From: Wylensekiella montiformis
Lineage (GTDB): Bacteria; Bacillota; Negativicutes; Selenomonadales; Selenomonadaceae
NCBI RefSeq assembly: GCF_009697385.1
Contig: NZ_VUNL01000005.1
Coordinates: forward strand, 124,001-188,000
Direction of reading: 5' to 3'
Length of the DNA: 64,000 nt
A program made the translations under genes and the position numbers. The notes beneath the pieces are model-generated. The model saw only the letters and a program-made list of their open reading frames with translations. It made no database searches and had not been told where the DNA came from. Of this stretch, positions 26,005-34,111 are shown piece after piece. Numbering within the stretch: the stretch's first letter is position 1; each line of letters starts with the position of its first letter.

Positions 26005-27717
26005 ATGGCAGAAACGATTCGTGGCAAAGGTGTGATTTCCGGTATTGCCATGGGAAAAATCATGCTGGCAGGACAGAATCTGGACGGGTATCTGGTCAAT
26101 TATCAGCCGGATGATAAAGAAACGGAAAGAGGCAAGGCGGAAGCTGCCCTGACTGCGGTGGCCGAGGTGCTGCGCGAGAGCATCGAGCGTCTGAAGAAGC
26201 AGGATCTGGCGGAACAGGCGGCGATCATGGAAGCGCACCGCATGATGGTGCAGGATCCGATGATGGCGCAGAAGATCGAGGAGAAGCTCGAAGAGATCCC
26301 GAACGCGCCGCGGGCGGTGCTGAAGGCGGCGGAAGAGCAGGCCCAGATGTTCGAGCAGATGAACGATGAATATTTCTCTGCCCGTGCGGTGGATCTGCGC
26401 GATGTCGGCAAGCGCATTGCCAAATACATCCTTGGCGTTAAGGAGCCGGAGATCGGCGAAGAAAAGGTCGTCCTCTGCGGCCGTGAGATCGAGCCGTCCG
26501 TCATTGCCGGTATGCCGACGGATAAAATCGCCGGCGTTCTGCTCGGTTCGGGCAGTACGACAGCGCATGCCGTTATTATCGCCAAAGCCCGCGCAATCCC
26601 GACGATCGTTGGCCTGAATAAGGAGGACCGCATCGATAAGATCGCGGACGGGGATCACGTCATCATCGACGGTGAGGTGGGACGGATCGTCATCAATCCG
26701 GATCAGGATGAAGTGGAGAGCTACAGGGAAAAGCTCAAGAAGCAGCAGGAGATGGCGGCGCATTATGCGGCGCTCAAGGATCTGCCGGCTGTGACGACGG
26801 ACGGGGTAAAGGTCGAACTCATGGCCAATATCGGCACGCATATGGATGTCGATAACGCGCTGAACTACGGTGCCGAGGGCGTCGGCCTGTTCCGGTCGGA
26901 GTTCGTCTTTATGGGACGTCAGGATATTCCGAATGAGGAAGATCAGTTCAAGGCCTATAAAGAAGCCGTCGAAAAATGCAACGGCAATCTCTGTGTCATT
27001 CGCACGATGGACATCGGCGGCGACAAGCCGCTGCCGTATCTCAATATCCCGCATGAGGACAACCCGTTCCTCGGGTATCGCGCCGTCCGCATCAGCCTGC
27101 AGCGCCGCGATCTTTTCCTGCCGCAGCTCAAGGCGATCCTGCGCGCCGGAAAGTTCGGCAAGGTCGGCATTATGATTCCGATGATTATCAATGTTTCGGA
27201 ATTCAAGAAGGTCAAGGAATTCATCGAGGAGGCAAAGGTCGAGCTGACGCATGAAGGCAAGGCTTTTGCCGATGATGTTCAGGTCGGCATCATGGTTGAG
27301 ACGCCGGCTGCGGCAGTCATGACGCCGGTTCTGGCCAAGTATGTGGATTTCTTCTCCATCGGCACGAACGATCTGGTCCAGTATACGCTGGCCTGCGACC
27401 GCGGCAATATCAATATCTCTTATCTGTACAATCATTTCAATCCGGCGGTGCTCCGCCTGATTCAGCGCACGATTACCAGCGCGCGCGAAAATGGCATCTG
27501 GGCCGGCATGTGCGGCGAGATGGCCAGCGATCCCAATGCGGCTGTTCTGCTGATGGCGATGGGTATTCATGAGCTTTCTATGAGCGCGCCGTCCATTCCG
27601 CGCGTCAAGGAAAAGATTCGCAATATCAGCTCGACAAAGGCCAAGGAGATTCTGGCGGATGTCATGAAGATGGAAGACGGCGACGAGATCAAGGCGTATC
27701 TGGCCAAGATTCTGTAA
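26005..27717 (+). CDS. ptsI: PTS enzyme I
   Basis: 570 residues, the normal length. Autophosphorylates with PEP and passes phosphate to HPr. The active-site region GSGSTTAHAVIIAKA contains the catalytic His; IRTMDIGGDKPLPY and RSEFVFMGR belong to the PEP-binding barrel, and AGMCGEMASD contains the catalytic Cys. An in-frame ATG at 25906 is upstream, but GGGGGGAAAG sits just before 26005 and the conserved N-terminus (RGKGVISGIAMGK) begins there. Same operon as ptsH; a strong terminator follows. Confidence 0.96.
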   Translation: MAETIRGKGVISGIAMGKIMLAGQNLDGYLVNYQPDDKETERGKAEAALTAVAEVLRESIERLKKQDLAEQAAIMEAHRMMVQDPMMAQKIEEKLEEIPNAPRAVLKAAEEQAQMFEQMNDEYFSARAVDLRDVGKRIAKYILGVKEPEIGEEKVVLCGREIEPSVIAGMPTDKIAGVLLGSGSTTAHAVIIAKARAIPTIVGLNKEDRIDKIADGDHVIIDGEVGRIVINPDQDEVESYREKLKKQQEMAAHYAALKDLPAVTTDGVKVELMANIGTHMDVDNALNYGAEGVGLFRSEFVFMGRQDIPNEEDQFKAYKEAVEKCNGNLCVIRTMDIGGDKPLPYLNIPHEDNPFLGYRAVRISLQRRDLFLPQLKAILRAGKFGKVGIMIPMIINVSEFKKVKEFIEEAKVELTHEGKAFADDVQVGIMVETPAAAVMTPVLAKYVDFFSIGTNDLVQYTLACDRGNINISYLYNHFNPAVLRLIQRTITSARENGIWAGMCGEMASDPNAAVLLMAMGIHELSMSAPSIPRVKEKIRNISSTKAKEILADVMKMEDGDEIKAYLAKIL

Positions 27718-27756
27718 CCCGGAATAAAAACAATAACCCCTGTCTGCAGGGAAAAG

Positions 27757-27803
27757 AAAAAGATCTGCGCATGAGCTCATCGCTTGTGCGCAGATCTTTT
27801 TTT
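27757..27803 (+). terminator. Terminator after ptsI
   Basis: AAAAAGATCTGCGCA (27757-27771) pairs with 27787-27801 over 15 bases, with a 15-base loop and seven T residues. Confidence 0.9.
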
Positions 27804-27852
27804 CCGGCGGGGTCTTTTCCGCGGAGGCGGCCGTTTAGCCGAGGGTTTAGTC

Positions 27853-27978
27853 TCACTTTATCCGTCCGATATCCATACTGATGTCGAGAGCCCGTACGCT
27901 GTGCGTCAGGGCGCCGACCGAGATGATGTCGACGCCGCTTCGGGCGGCGGCCAAGGTAGACTCATCGATGTCTTCCAT
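27853..27978 (-). pseudogene. nadC: nadC 3' remnant
   Basis: A 41-codon frame on the minus strand reads IDESTLAAARSGVDIISVGA followed by LTHSVRALDISMDI and a stop. This is the C-terminal end of quinolinate phosphoribosyltransferase (NadC); the other roughly 240 residues are absent. An ATG and a GAGGAG ribosome site precede it, so a short peptide could still be made, but it cannot be an enzyme. No nadA or nadB remnant is visible nearby. The recognition rests on the GVDIISVGALTHS signature. Confidence 0.8.
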
Positions 27979-28043
27979 ACATGTTTCTCCTCATTTTAAT
28001 AATAAGTCTACTGTCATGATAACAGTCAACAACATTATAATAA

Positions 28044-28080
28044 AAAGCAGACGGGATGCAAGCACTCCGTCTGCTTTCTG
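28044..28080. terminator. Terminator downstream of the racemase gene
   Basis: Eleven-base stem (28044-28054 with 28067-28077, AAAGCAGACGG) with A- and T-rich flanks on the two sides. It would end the racemase transcript on the minus strand. Confidence 0.75.
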
Positions 28081-28141
28081 TTCGTGTGAAGAGGATAGGT
28101 ACCGGGACTCTGTCCGGAAAGGGGGCGGTTTTTTCCGCCGT

Positions 28142-28858
28142 TCAGCACCGGATGGCGGCGAGATGTTTTTTGGATCTTGCTCCGGCTGCTTCGATGGCTT
28201 CTTCGGCCAGAACTTCGGTCGCATCGATGAAACGGCCTTCCAGATGGTACATGCTGACCGCTACCGGAATTTCCGTGCAGCCGAGCAGGAATGCTTCGGC
28301 CCCCGCTGCCTCCATTTCGCTGAGCACCCGGCGGACGGCTGTCGTATCATAGGCGCTGCAGCCGGCTTTGACGCCGTGGTAAATCATATCATGGACGGCG
28401 ATTTCCTGCCGTTCATCGGGCTGGATGATGCGGATGCCGGCATGCTGCAGGGCACGCTGATAAACTCCGGCATGGCAGGTTCCGGCCGAGGCCAGCAGGC
28501 CGATTTTCCGGTAGCCCTGCCGCTGGCAGAAACGGGCGGCGGCGTCGATCATGCTGATGACGGGGATCTTCAGATACGGCATCATGAGCGGCAGGAAGTA
28601 ATGGGCGGTATTGCAGCCCATGATGAGAAAATCCGCTCCTGCGCGGGTCAGACGGTCCGCGGAGCGGAGCAGCTCGGGAACCGGACTGGGTCCCTGACCG
28701 AGAATGGCTGCCGTCCGGTCCGGGATGGCCGTATTGTTGTCGATCAGCATGGGGATATGATCCTGATCCTCCCGGGCGTCGGTGTCCAGAATGATTTTCT
28801 GCATCAGGTCCGCCGTTGCCATGGGGCCCATGCCGCCGATAATACCGATGGTTTTCAT
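28142..28858 (-). CDS. Aspartate/glutamate racemase family protein
   Basis: 238 residues. Interconverts D- and L-aspartate (or a related amino acid) without cofactor, using two cysteines: GCNTAHYF (about residue 82) and LLGCTEIPVA (about residue 194). The N-terminal MKTIGIIGGMGPMATADL is typical of aspartate racemases. Divergent from a LysR gene, and in the neighbourhood of a dicarboxylate transporter and aspartase, so a role in aspartate catabolism (feeding D-aspartate to AspA) is likely; D-aspartate for peptidoglycan is the alternative. Confidence 0.87.
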   Translation of the reverse strand: MKTIGIIGGMGPMATADLMQKIILDTDAREDQDHIPMLIDNNTAIPDRTAAILGQGPSPVPELLRSADRLTRAGADFLIMGCNTAHYFLPLMMPYLKIPVISMIDAAARFCQRQGYRKIGLLASAGTCHAGVYQRALQHAGIRIIQPDERQEIAVHDMIYHGVKAGCSAYDTTAVRRVLSEMEAAGAEAFLLGCTEIPVAVSMYHLEGRFIDATEVLAEEAIEAAGARSKKHLAAIRC

Positions 28859-29005
28859 AGCGTATTCCTCCTTGCTGTTGCCGCTTTCGCCGAGATTTCA
28901 TCGCGTCTTCTTGCTTTCAGCATAACATGGGGGTATGATATAATCAAATACATATAATAATATAAAAACAATAAAAATTTTTGATGGAAAATAAGGAGAA
29001 TATTC

Positions 29006-30001
29006 ATGCTTTCAGGAATAGATTATGTTTATGCGGTGTGGAAAGCGCGCAGCTTTTCTGCAGCCGCCCGGCGCTTGTTTATTTCCCAGCCCGCGCTGTC
29101 GGCCGCGGTGAAGAAAGCGGAAAAGGAACTCGGACTGCCGATCTTTGACCGCAGCCATACGCCGCTGCAGCTGACGGATGCCGGGCGGGCGTATATCGAG
29201 GCGGCAGGCCGGATCTTCCGTATCCGGCACGATCTGCAGCGGTACTGTGATGATCTGGCCGGCTGCGGAAGCGGGACGTTGTCTCTCGGCGGAACAAATT
29301 TTTTCGCTTCCTGTTTTCTTCCGCCTATGATCGAGGCATTCAGCAAAAAATATCCGCAGATCCGGCTTTCGGTAACGGAGTCGGATTCTGCGGATCTTTA
29401 TCATAAATTATCGGCGGGAGAACTGGATATTATCGTAGACAGCGGCATTTACGATTCGTCGCTGTACGACATCATGCCCTTTTATGTGGATCATCTGCTA
29501 TTGGCTGTTCCGGCGGATTTTGCGGTCAATGCACGCTTTTCCGAGGCGCAGCTCCGGCGTGCGGACGTGCTGGCCGGACGCCATCTGGCGGCGGAGGTTC
29601 CGGCTGTGCCTTTGTCCGCCTTTGCGCAGACGGATTTTCTGCTGCTGGGGCGCGGCAATGATATGTACCGTCGCGCGCGCGGCTTGTTTCAGGCCGCAGG
29701 GATGGAGCCGACGGTCAGGCTGTATCTGAACCAGCTCATGACAGCCTTTCATATGGCCCGGCAGGGCATTGGCGCGACGTTTCTGACCGATACGCTCGTC
29801 AGCCTGTCCGTGCCGGATGAGCGGCTGATCTATTACCGGCTGGAAGGTGCGCTCGCTACGCGCGAGACGTTTCTGGCCGTACAGCACAAGGGCTACCGGA
29901 CGCGGGCGATGGAACGCTTCATCCAGAGCGCGCTGGCGCTTTATCCGATGCTAAGGGGCGCTGAGACTCCCGTCTGTGAGGAGGGAGACAAGCGCCCCTA
30001 A
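29006..30001 (+). CDS. LysR-family transcriptional regulator
   Basis: 331 residues. Winged helix-turn-helix at about 1-60 (FSAAARRLFISQPALSAAVKKAE) and a periplasmic-binding-like effector domain from about 88. It is divergent from the aspartate racemase gene and probably controls it; LysR proteins usually bind the shared intergenic region and sense a pathway compound. AAGGAG is 8 bases before the ATG. The last 15 or so residues (after LYPML) and the stop codon come from the palindromic repeat at 29941-30013, so the original C-terminus has been replaced by repeat-derived sequence. Confidence 0.88.
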   Translation: MLSGIDYVYAVWKARSFSAAARRLFISQPALSAAVKKAEKELGLPIFDRSHTPLQLTDAGRAYIEAAGRIFRIRHDLQRYCDDLAGCGSGTLSLGGTNFFASCFLPPMIEAFSKKYPQIRLSVTESDSADLYHKLSAGELDIIVDSGIYDSSLYDIMPFYVDHLLLAVPADFAVNARFSEAQLRRADVLAGRHLAAEVPAVPLSAFAQTDFLLLGRGNDMYRRARGLFQAAGMEPTVRLYLNQLMTAFHMARQGIGATFLTDTLVSLSVPDERLIYYRLEGALATRETFLAVQHKGYRTRAMERFIQSALALYPMLRGAETPVCEEGDKRP

Positions 30002-30013
30002 AGCCTTGGATAA
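29941..30013. repeat. TTATCCGATGCT palindromic repeat, copy A
   Basis: Outer arms TTATCC (29941-29946) and GGATAA (30008-30013); inner arms AGGGGCGCT (29954-29962) and AGCGCCCCT (29991-29999); a smaller CTCCC/GGGAG stem at the tip. Overlaps the 3' end of the LysR gene. The same sequence recurs at 35936. Confidence 0.85.
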
Positions 30014-30041
30014 GTCTCCATTTATGGCTGGCAGGCTCCTT

Positions 30042-30914
30042 CTACGAATGGGCCTGATCGTACAGTGCCGAGATGAATTTCCGCAGGTTGATATGAATGC
30101 GGGCGGGGTCGGGCTTTTCCTCCTGCTCGATCTGACGCATGGTGCTGCGGATGCCCGTGTAGTCAAAAAAGCGCGGGGCGTAGTCTTCAAAGCGCGGGTT
30201 GGTGCAGTCGACTGCGCCCATGGCCGCCAGACTGATATGGCCTTGACACAGAGCCCGGCGCAGACGCTGTTCCATGGCCTTTGCCTCACGGCCGGCATCG
30301 CTTGTGGCCGGGCGGCTCGCTGCGACGGCGGTGAACAGGGCTTTCAGCGAGGGGATGCTTCCGGAATGGGCTTCCAGCCAGTCGATGATGTCCAGCAGAT
30401 CCTGCGCGCCCGGGGCAGTGCCGATGCCGATTTCCTGCAGGATGGTCTGTGCGCGCTGCCGTGCGCAGGGTGCCGGGGCTTTTGGAGCGGCGTCCTGCGG
30501 CGCGAGGCTGTCCAGCGAATGTTTCAGCTTGTGTGCGAAGGATTCCAGACGGAGGTGTTCGCTGACGTTGCGGAGGACGCGGACAATTTCATTGCGGTTG
30601 AGCGGCTTGGTGATATAGTAATCGATGCCGTGCTCGTAGGCTTTGCCGACGAGGTCTTTGCTTTCCACCTGAGAGAGCATGATGACTTTGCCGGCAAAGC
30701 CTTTTCGTATGGTATCGACGGCCCGGATCCCATCGAGATCGGGCATGAGCATGTCGATGATCAGGATATCGGCGGAAAGGCGGGCCAGCATATGGTTGTC
30801 CATTCCGATGGCGGAGGGCAGGGATGCGGCGATCCTGCCGAGCTGGTAATCTTCGATGATGTCCTGCAGCATCATGCGCACGGCTTCATCATCGTCTATG
30901 AGTAAGATATTCAT
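30042..30914 (-). CDS. Response regulator, GlnL/YcbB-like
   Basis: 290 residues. Receiver domain at 1-120 with acidic pocket DDDE, phosphoacceptor Asp in ILIIDMLMPDLDGI, and Lys in YITKPLN. The C-terminal half (about 150-290) is not a common helix-turn-helix output; its end (ARIHINLRKFISALYDQA) resembles the YcbB domain of B. subtilis GlnL, which acts on glutamine genes. It overlaps the kinase gene by 4 bases (ATGA). The pair is divergent from the DASS transporter at 32446, a plausible target. The family assignment is from recalled pattern and is moderate. Confidence 0.85.
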   Translation of the reverse strand: MNILLIDDDEAVRMMLQDIIEDYQLGRIAASLPSAIGMDNHMLARLSADILIIDMLMPDLDGIRAVDTIRKGFAGKVIMLSQVESKDLVGKAYEHGIDYYITKPLNRNEIVRVLRNVSEHLRLESFAHKLKHSLDSLAPQDAAPKAPAPCARQRAQTILQEIGIGTAPGAQDLLDIIDWLEAHSGSIPSLKALFTAVAASRPATSDAGREAKAMEQRLRRALCQGHISLAAMGAVDCTNPRFEDYAPRFFDYTGIRSTMRQIEQEEKPDPARIHINLRKFISALYDQAHS

Positions 30915-32254
30915 GGATTTTTCCTTTCTGTATCGGAGATTGCGGGTTGGCGGAGCTTATGGCAGGGCAGGGCGATGGTGCAGGACACCCGGTTTTTCCC
31001 GTCGGAGTCGATGGCGATCGTGCCGCCAAGCGACTGGGTCTGCTGCCGGACATAGGTCAGGCCGACGCCGCTGGAGGCCTTGCCGCTGCTGTCGAATTTT
31101 GTGGTATATCCGGGCCGGAAAATCTGAGGAAGGCGGCGCGGCGGGATAAAACTGCCGGTATTGTCGAGATGCAGGATCAGCCGGTCTTCGGCGCGTAGTT
31201 CCTCGATGCGCAGGGAGATGGTTCCTTTCTGCCCGATCGCCTCGACGGCGTTGGCCGCCAGATTGTTCAGCATGGAAAGAAGAAGAAAGACATGCAGCGG
31301 CGGAAGATCGGGCGAGACATCGCTGCGGAAGGCGATGTCTTTGCCGAGCGAGCGGGCGTATTTCTGCTGGACGTGAATCAGGAGGCGGGCGATCCGGTCC
31401 GGAGGGAGGTAATCGTCGACGTGGCGGTTGCTGGTAAGCCCCTGCAGGCCCGCGAGGATGCGCTGGTGATTTTTCTTGATCTCATGACATTCTCCGGCGA
31501 TGCGCAGAACTTCCATGGCCGTGACTTCCTCTTCGGGGCTTTTGGCGCGCGACCGCAGCGTTTCGTAAACCGCATAGCAGTCGCGGGTAACGGTTTCCGC
31601 ACTCTGCAGGGCACAGCGCAGCGTGAAAACTTCCTCGTATAATCCGGAGATGAGCAGGGAAAGGCGGTTCTTCTCCTTGGTTTTGCGCCGCAGCTGCACT
31701 TCCGTATTATAAAGCTGGAACAGAAAGAAGAAGGAGAGGATAAAGAAGCAGCGGAGAATCGCGATGCCGAGCAGGCGGAGCAGCATGGGAATCGTCAGGC
31801 GGTAATGCTCCCGGAAAGCCAGCGCCTGCATCGCCGCCAGCTCGGCGACGCTGGCCAGAACCTCGGCAAAGACCGCCCATCCGGCGATGGCCAGCGCCTG
31901 TGTGTAGATGGTCTGGCGGGACAGGCTGGGCCGGGCAAAGAACAGGGCGTAGGCAAAGTAATAGAAAAAGTTCGGGATGTGAATAAAAAGAGCGTCCGGC
32001 AGCGGAAGCCCTCCGGCAGCGTCGAGCCCGGCCCGGAACAGCATGACGCCGATGCCCGCCGAACAGCCCAGCATCATCCGCGGGAAATGCTGGAGCCACA
32101 GCAGAAACAGCAGGAAAACCGGGGAGCCGAAACTCACGCGGAAGGCTGAGAAATCGCCGCTGAACGGATGGAACTTCGGCTCCCCGGCCAGCGGAACCAG
32201 AATGAGCATAAACGCAAAGACCATCCAGTCGTGGCGGTCCGGATTCTTTTCCAT
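30911..32254 (-). CDS. Sensor histidine kinase, GlnK/YcbA-like
   Basis: 447 residues. The N-terminal 195 residues hold about six hydrophobic segments and no large periplasmic domain, so it likely senses something in or near the membrane. The phosphoacceptor region is GECHEIKKNHQRILAGL; the ATPase has an N-box (LLSMLNNLAANAVEA), a G1-like region and GVGLTYVRQQ. The atypical H-box and multi-membrane sensor match the GlnK type of B. subtilis. It is co-translated with the response regulator and divergent from the SLC13/DASS transporter, which suggests control of dicarboxylate or amino-acid uptake. Confidence 0.87.
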   Translation of the reverse strand: MEKNPDRHDWMVFAFMLILVPLAGEPKFHPFSGDFSAFRVSFGSPVFLLFLLWLQHFPRMMLGCSAGIGVMLFRAGLDAAGGLPLPDALFIHIPNFFYYFAYALFFARPSLSRQTIYTQALAIAGWAVFAEVLASVAELAAMQALAFREHYRLTIPMLLRLLGIAILRCFFILSFFFLFQLYNTEVQLRRKTKEKNRLSLLISGLYEEVFTLRCALQSAETVTRDCYAVYETLRSRAKSPEEEVTAMEVLRIAGECHEIKKNHQRILAGLQGLTSNRHVDDYLPPDRIARLLIHVQQKYARSLGKDIAFRSDVSPDLPPLHVFLLLSMLNNLAANAVEAIGQKGTISLRIEELRAEDRLILHLDNTGSFIPPRRLPQIFRPGYTTKFDSSGKASSGVGLTYVRQQTQSLGGTIAIDSDGKNRVSCTIALPCHKLRQPAISDTERKNP

Positions 32255-32445
32255 GAGAAGGCTCCTTTTTATGTATACAGGAATACGCGTATTATTTTAA
32301 TGACAAATAAAAATTATCAAAAAATTTTTGTCGCAAGGATATCGGATTTCGTAGTTTCGCGTAGGAAGCATATTATATTAATACCATCAATAGAACCATA
32401 AGTCAAATCTGAGGGAGTCCATGACTGGATTCAAGGAGGTTAAAC

Positions 32446-33876
32446 ATGTCAGAGAAAAAGAATGGGCAGGGGATGGGGCCCCTGCTTCGCGGTATCCTCT
32501 GTGTGGCCATCGGAGCGGCCATCTGGTTTATCCCGGCTCCGGACGGAGTCGGGCCGCAGGCCTGGGGGCTGCTGGCAGTTTTCATTGCGACCATCGCGGG
32601 CTTTATCCTGCAGCCGATGCCGATCGGCGCAATCGCCATTATCGCCTGCACGTTGCTGCCGCTGCTCGGGATCATGAAGGCGGGCGAAGCGCTGGCCGGC
32701 TTTTCCAACACGACGATCTGGCTCATCGTTTCCGCCTTCATGTTTGCGGAAGGCTTCATCAAGACCGGACTGGGCAAGCGGATCTCTTATCTGCTGCTGT
32801 CGCGGTTCGGCAAGAGCTCGCTGCGCGTTGCCTATGTCATGAGCGCGGCGGACTTTATCATTGCCCCGTTCACTCCGTCTAATACGGCGCGCGGCGGCGG
32901 GATCATTTATCCGATCATTCGCAGCGTTACGGCGGCAATCGGCGCGGATGCCGAGTCAGGGAAGAACCGGCGCACCGGCGCTTTCCTTATGTTCAGCGCG
33001 TATGCTGCGGTCATCACTTCGGCCTGCATCTTCCTGACCGGCGCCTCGAACAACGTGCTTTGCAATACGCTGGCGCAGGAAATCTTCGGAACTTCGATTG
33101 GCTGGGGGGCGTGGTTTGCGGCCTGCATCATCCCGGGACTGATTCTTTCCATCGCGACGCCGTATCTGCTTTACAAGCTCATCGATCCCGAGCTGAAGGA
33201 GACGCCGGAAACCATGCAGCTGGCCCGGGAAGAGCTGAGCCGCATGGGCGCGATGACCGGGAAGGAGAAGATCCTCTGTGTGATTTTCGCTTCGGCGCTG
33301 GTCCTCTGGGCGACTGGCTCCATCCATCATATTGATTCGGCCTTCGTTGCTCTGCTCGGCCTTTCGGCGATGCTGCTGACGCGCATCCTTGACTGGTCGG
33401 ATATCACGAAACAGCATGGCGCCTGGGATGTTCTGGTCTGGATGGGCGTGCTGGTGAATATGGCGGCATATCTGTCGAAATTCGGCCTGATGAAATGGTT
33501 CGCCGGCGCGATGTCCGCTCAGTTTGCGGGGATGCCGTGGATGACGATGCTGATCGTCCTGTGCCTCGTCTATACCTTTGCGCATTATCTGCTGGCCAGC
33601 AACAGCGCGCATATCATGGCCCTGTTTGCCGCCTTTGCGACGATTCTGGTATCGGCCGGAGCGCCTGTGCTCGGCGTGCTGATTCTTCTGGGCGCGCTCT
33701 GCAACAGCGCCTCCTTCCTCACGCACTATGGATGCGGCGTGACGCCGATCTTCTTTGGCGCGGGCTTCATGGGACAGGGACAATGGTGGAAAATCGGATT
33801 CATCGTTACGGTCCTTCATATCGTGGTCTGGATGGGCGTCGGACTGCCGGTCATGAAGGTTTTGGGTATGCTGTAA
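32446..33876 (+). CDS. SLC13/DASS-family dicarboxylate transporter
   Basis: 476 residues with about 12 hydrophobic segments. The pattern (AGFSNTTIWLIVSAFMFAEG, FTPSNTARGGGIIYPI, LLASNSAHIMALFAAF with paired SNT/SNS motifs) is that of the divalent anion:sodium symporter family, close to CitT/2-oxoglutarate-malate carriers. Paired Ser-Asn-Thr motifs bind substrate carboxylates and sodium. Followed by aspartase and divergent from a two-component system, it probably imports or exchanges malate, fumarate, succinate or aspartate. AAGGAGG precedes the ATG. Confidence 0.9.
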   Translation: MSEKKNGQGMGPLLRGILCVAIGAAIWFIPAPDGVGPQAWGLLAVFIATIAGFILQPMPIGAIAIIACTLLPLLGIMKAGEALAGFSNTTIWLIVSAFMFAEGFIKTGLGKRISYLLLSRFGKSSLRVAYVMSAADFIIAPFTPSNTARGGGIIYPIIRSVTAAIGADAESGKNRRTGAFLMFSAYAAVITSACIFLTGASNNVLCNTLAQEIFGTSIGWGAWFAACIIPGLILSIATPYLLYKLIDPELKETPETMQLAREELSRMGAMTGKEKILCVIFASALVLWATGSIHHIDSAFVALLGLSAMLLTRILDWSDITKQHGAWDVLVWMGVLVNMAAYLSKFGLMKWFAGAMSAQFAGMPWMTMLIVLCLVYTFAHYLLASNSAHIMALFAAFATILVSAGAPVLGVLILLGALCNSASFLTHYGCGVTPIFFGAGFMGQGQWWKIGFIVTVLHIVVWMGVGLPVMKVLGML

Positions 33877-33939
33877 TAAATTTTCACAATTGCATGATAA
33901 TAATGTGCAATTATAGAGGACTATTTTTGCAAAATGTAC

Positions 33940-33968
33940 TTGCATGTATTTTGTATACATGATACAAT
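33940..33968 (+). promoter_or_regulatory. aspA promoter with overlapping palindrome
   Basis: TTGCAT (33940-33945), 17-base spacer, TACAAT (33963-33968). The spacer holds CATGTATTTTGTATACATG, an imperfect palindrome that could bind a repressor. AATTGCA/TGCAATT (about 33888-33912) is another inverted repeat upstream. A leader of about 140 bases follows, with one small GCCGC/GCGGC hairpin near 34075. Confidence 0.65.
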
Positions 33969-34111
33969 ATAGACAGAAAGAGAAAAACAGCATTGCGTTT
34001 GCCGTGCGTTTCCATGTGTCGGCAGGGACTGCGATGAGGCTTGATCCGTTGGATGAAATAAGGATTTTGGATTGCCGCCGAAAGCGGCAGAGAGAAAGGA
34101 ACGTGAAGATC

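Noticed and set aside
25990-27780. A 596-codon minus-strand frame across ptsI
   Set aside because: Shadow of ptsI with His/Arg/Asp-rich composition and no ribosome site.
34103-34111. GTG start for aspartase three codons upstream
   Set aside because: It lies too close to the AAAGGA ribosome site, while the ATG at 34112 has suitable spacing.
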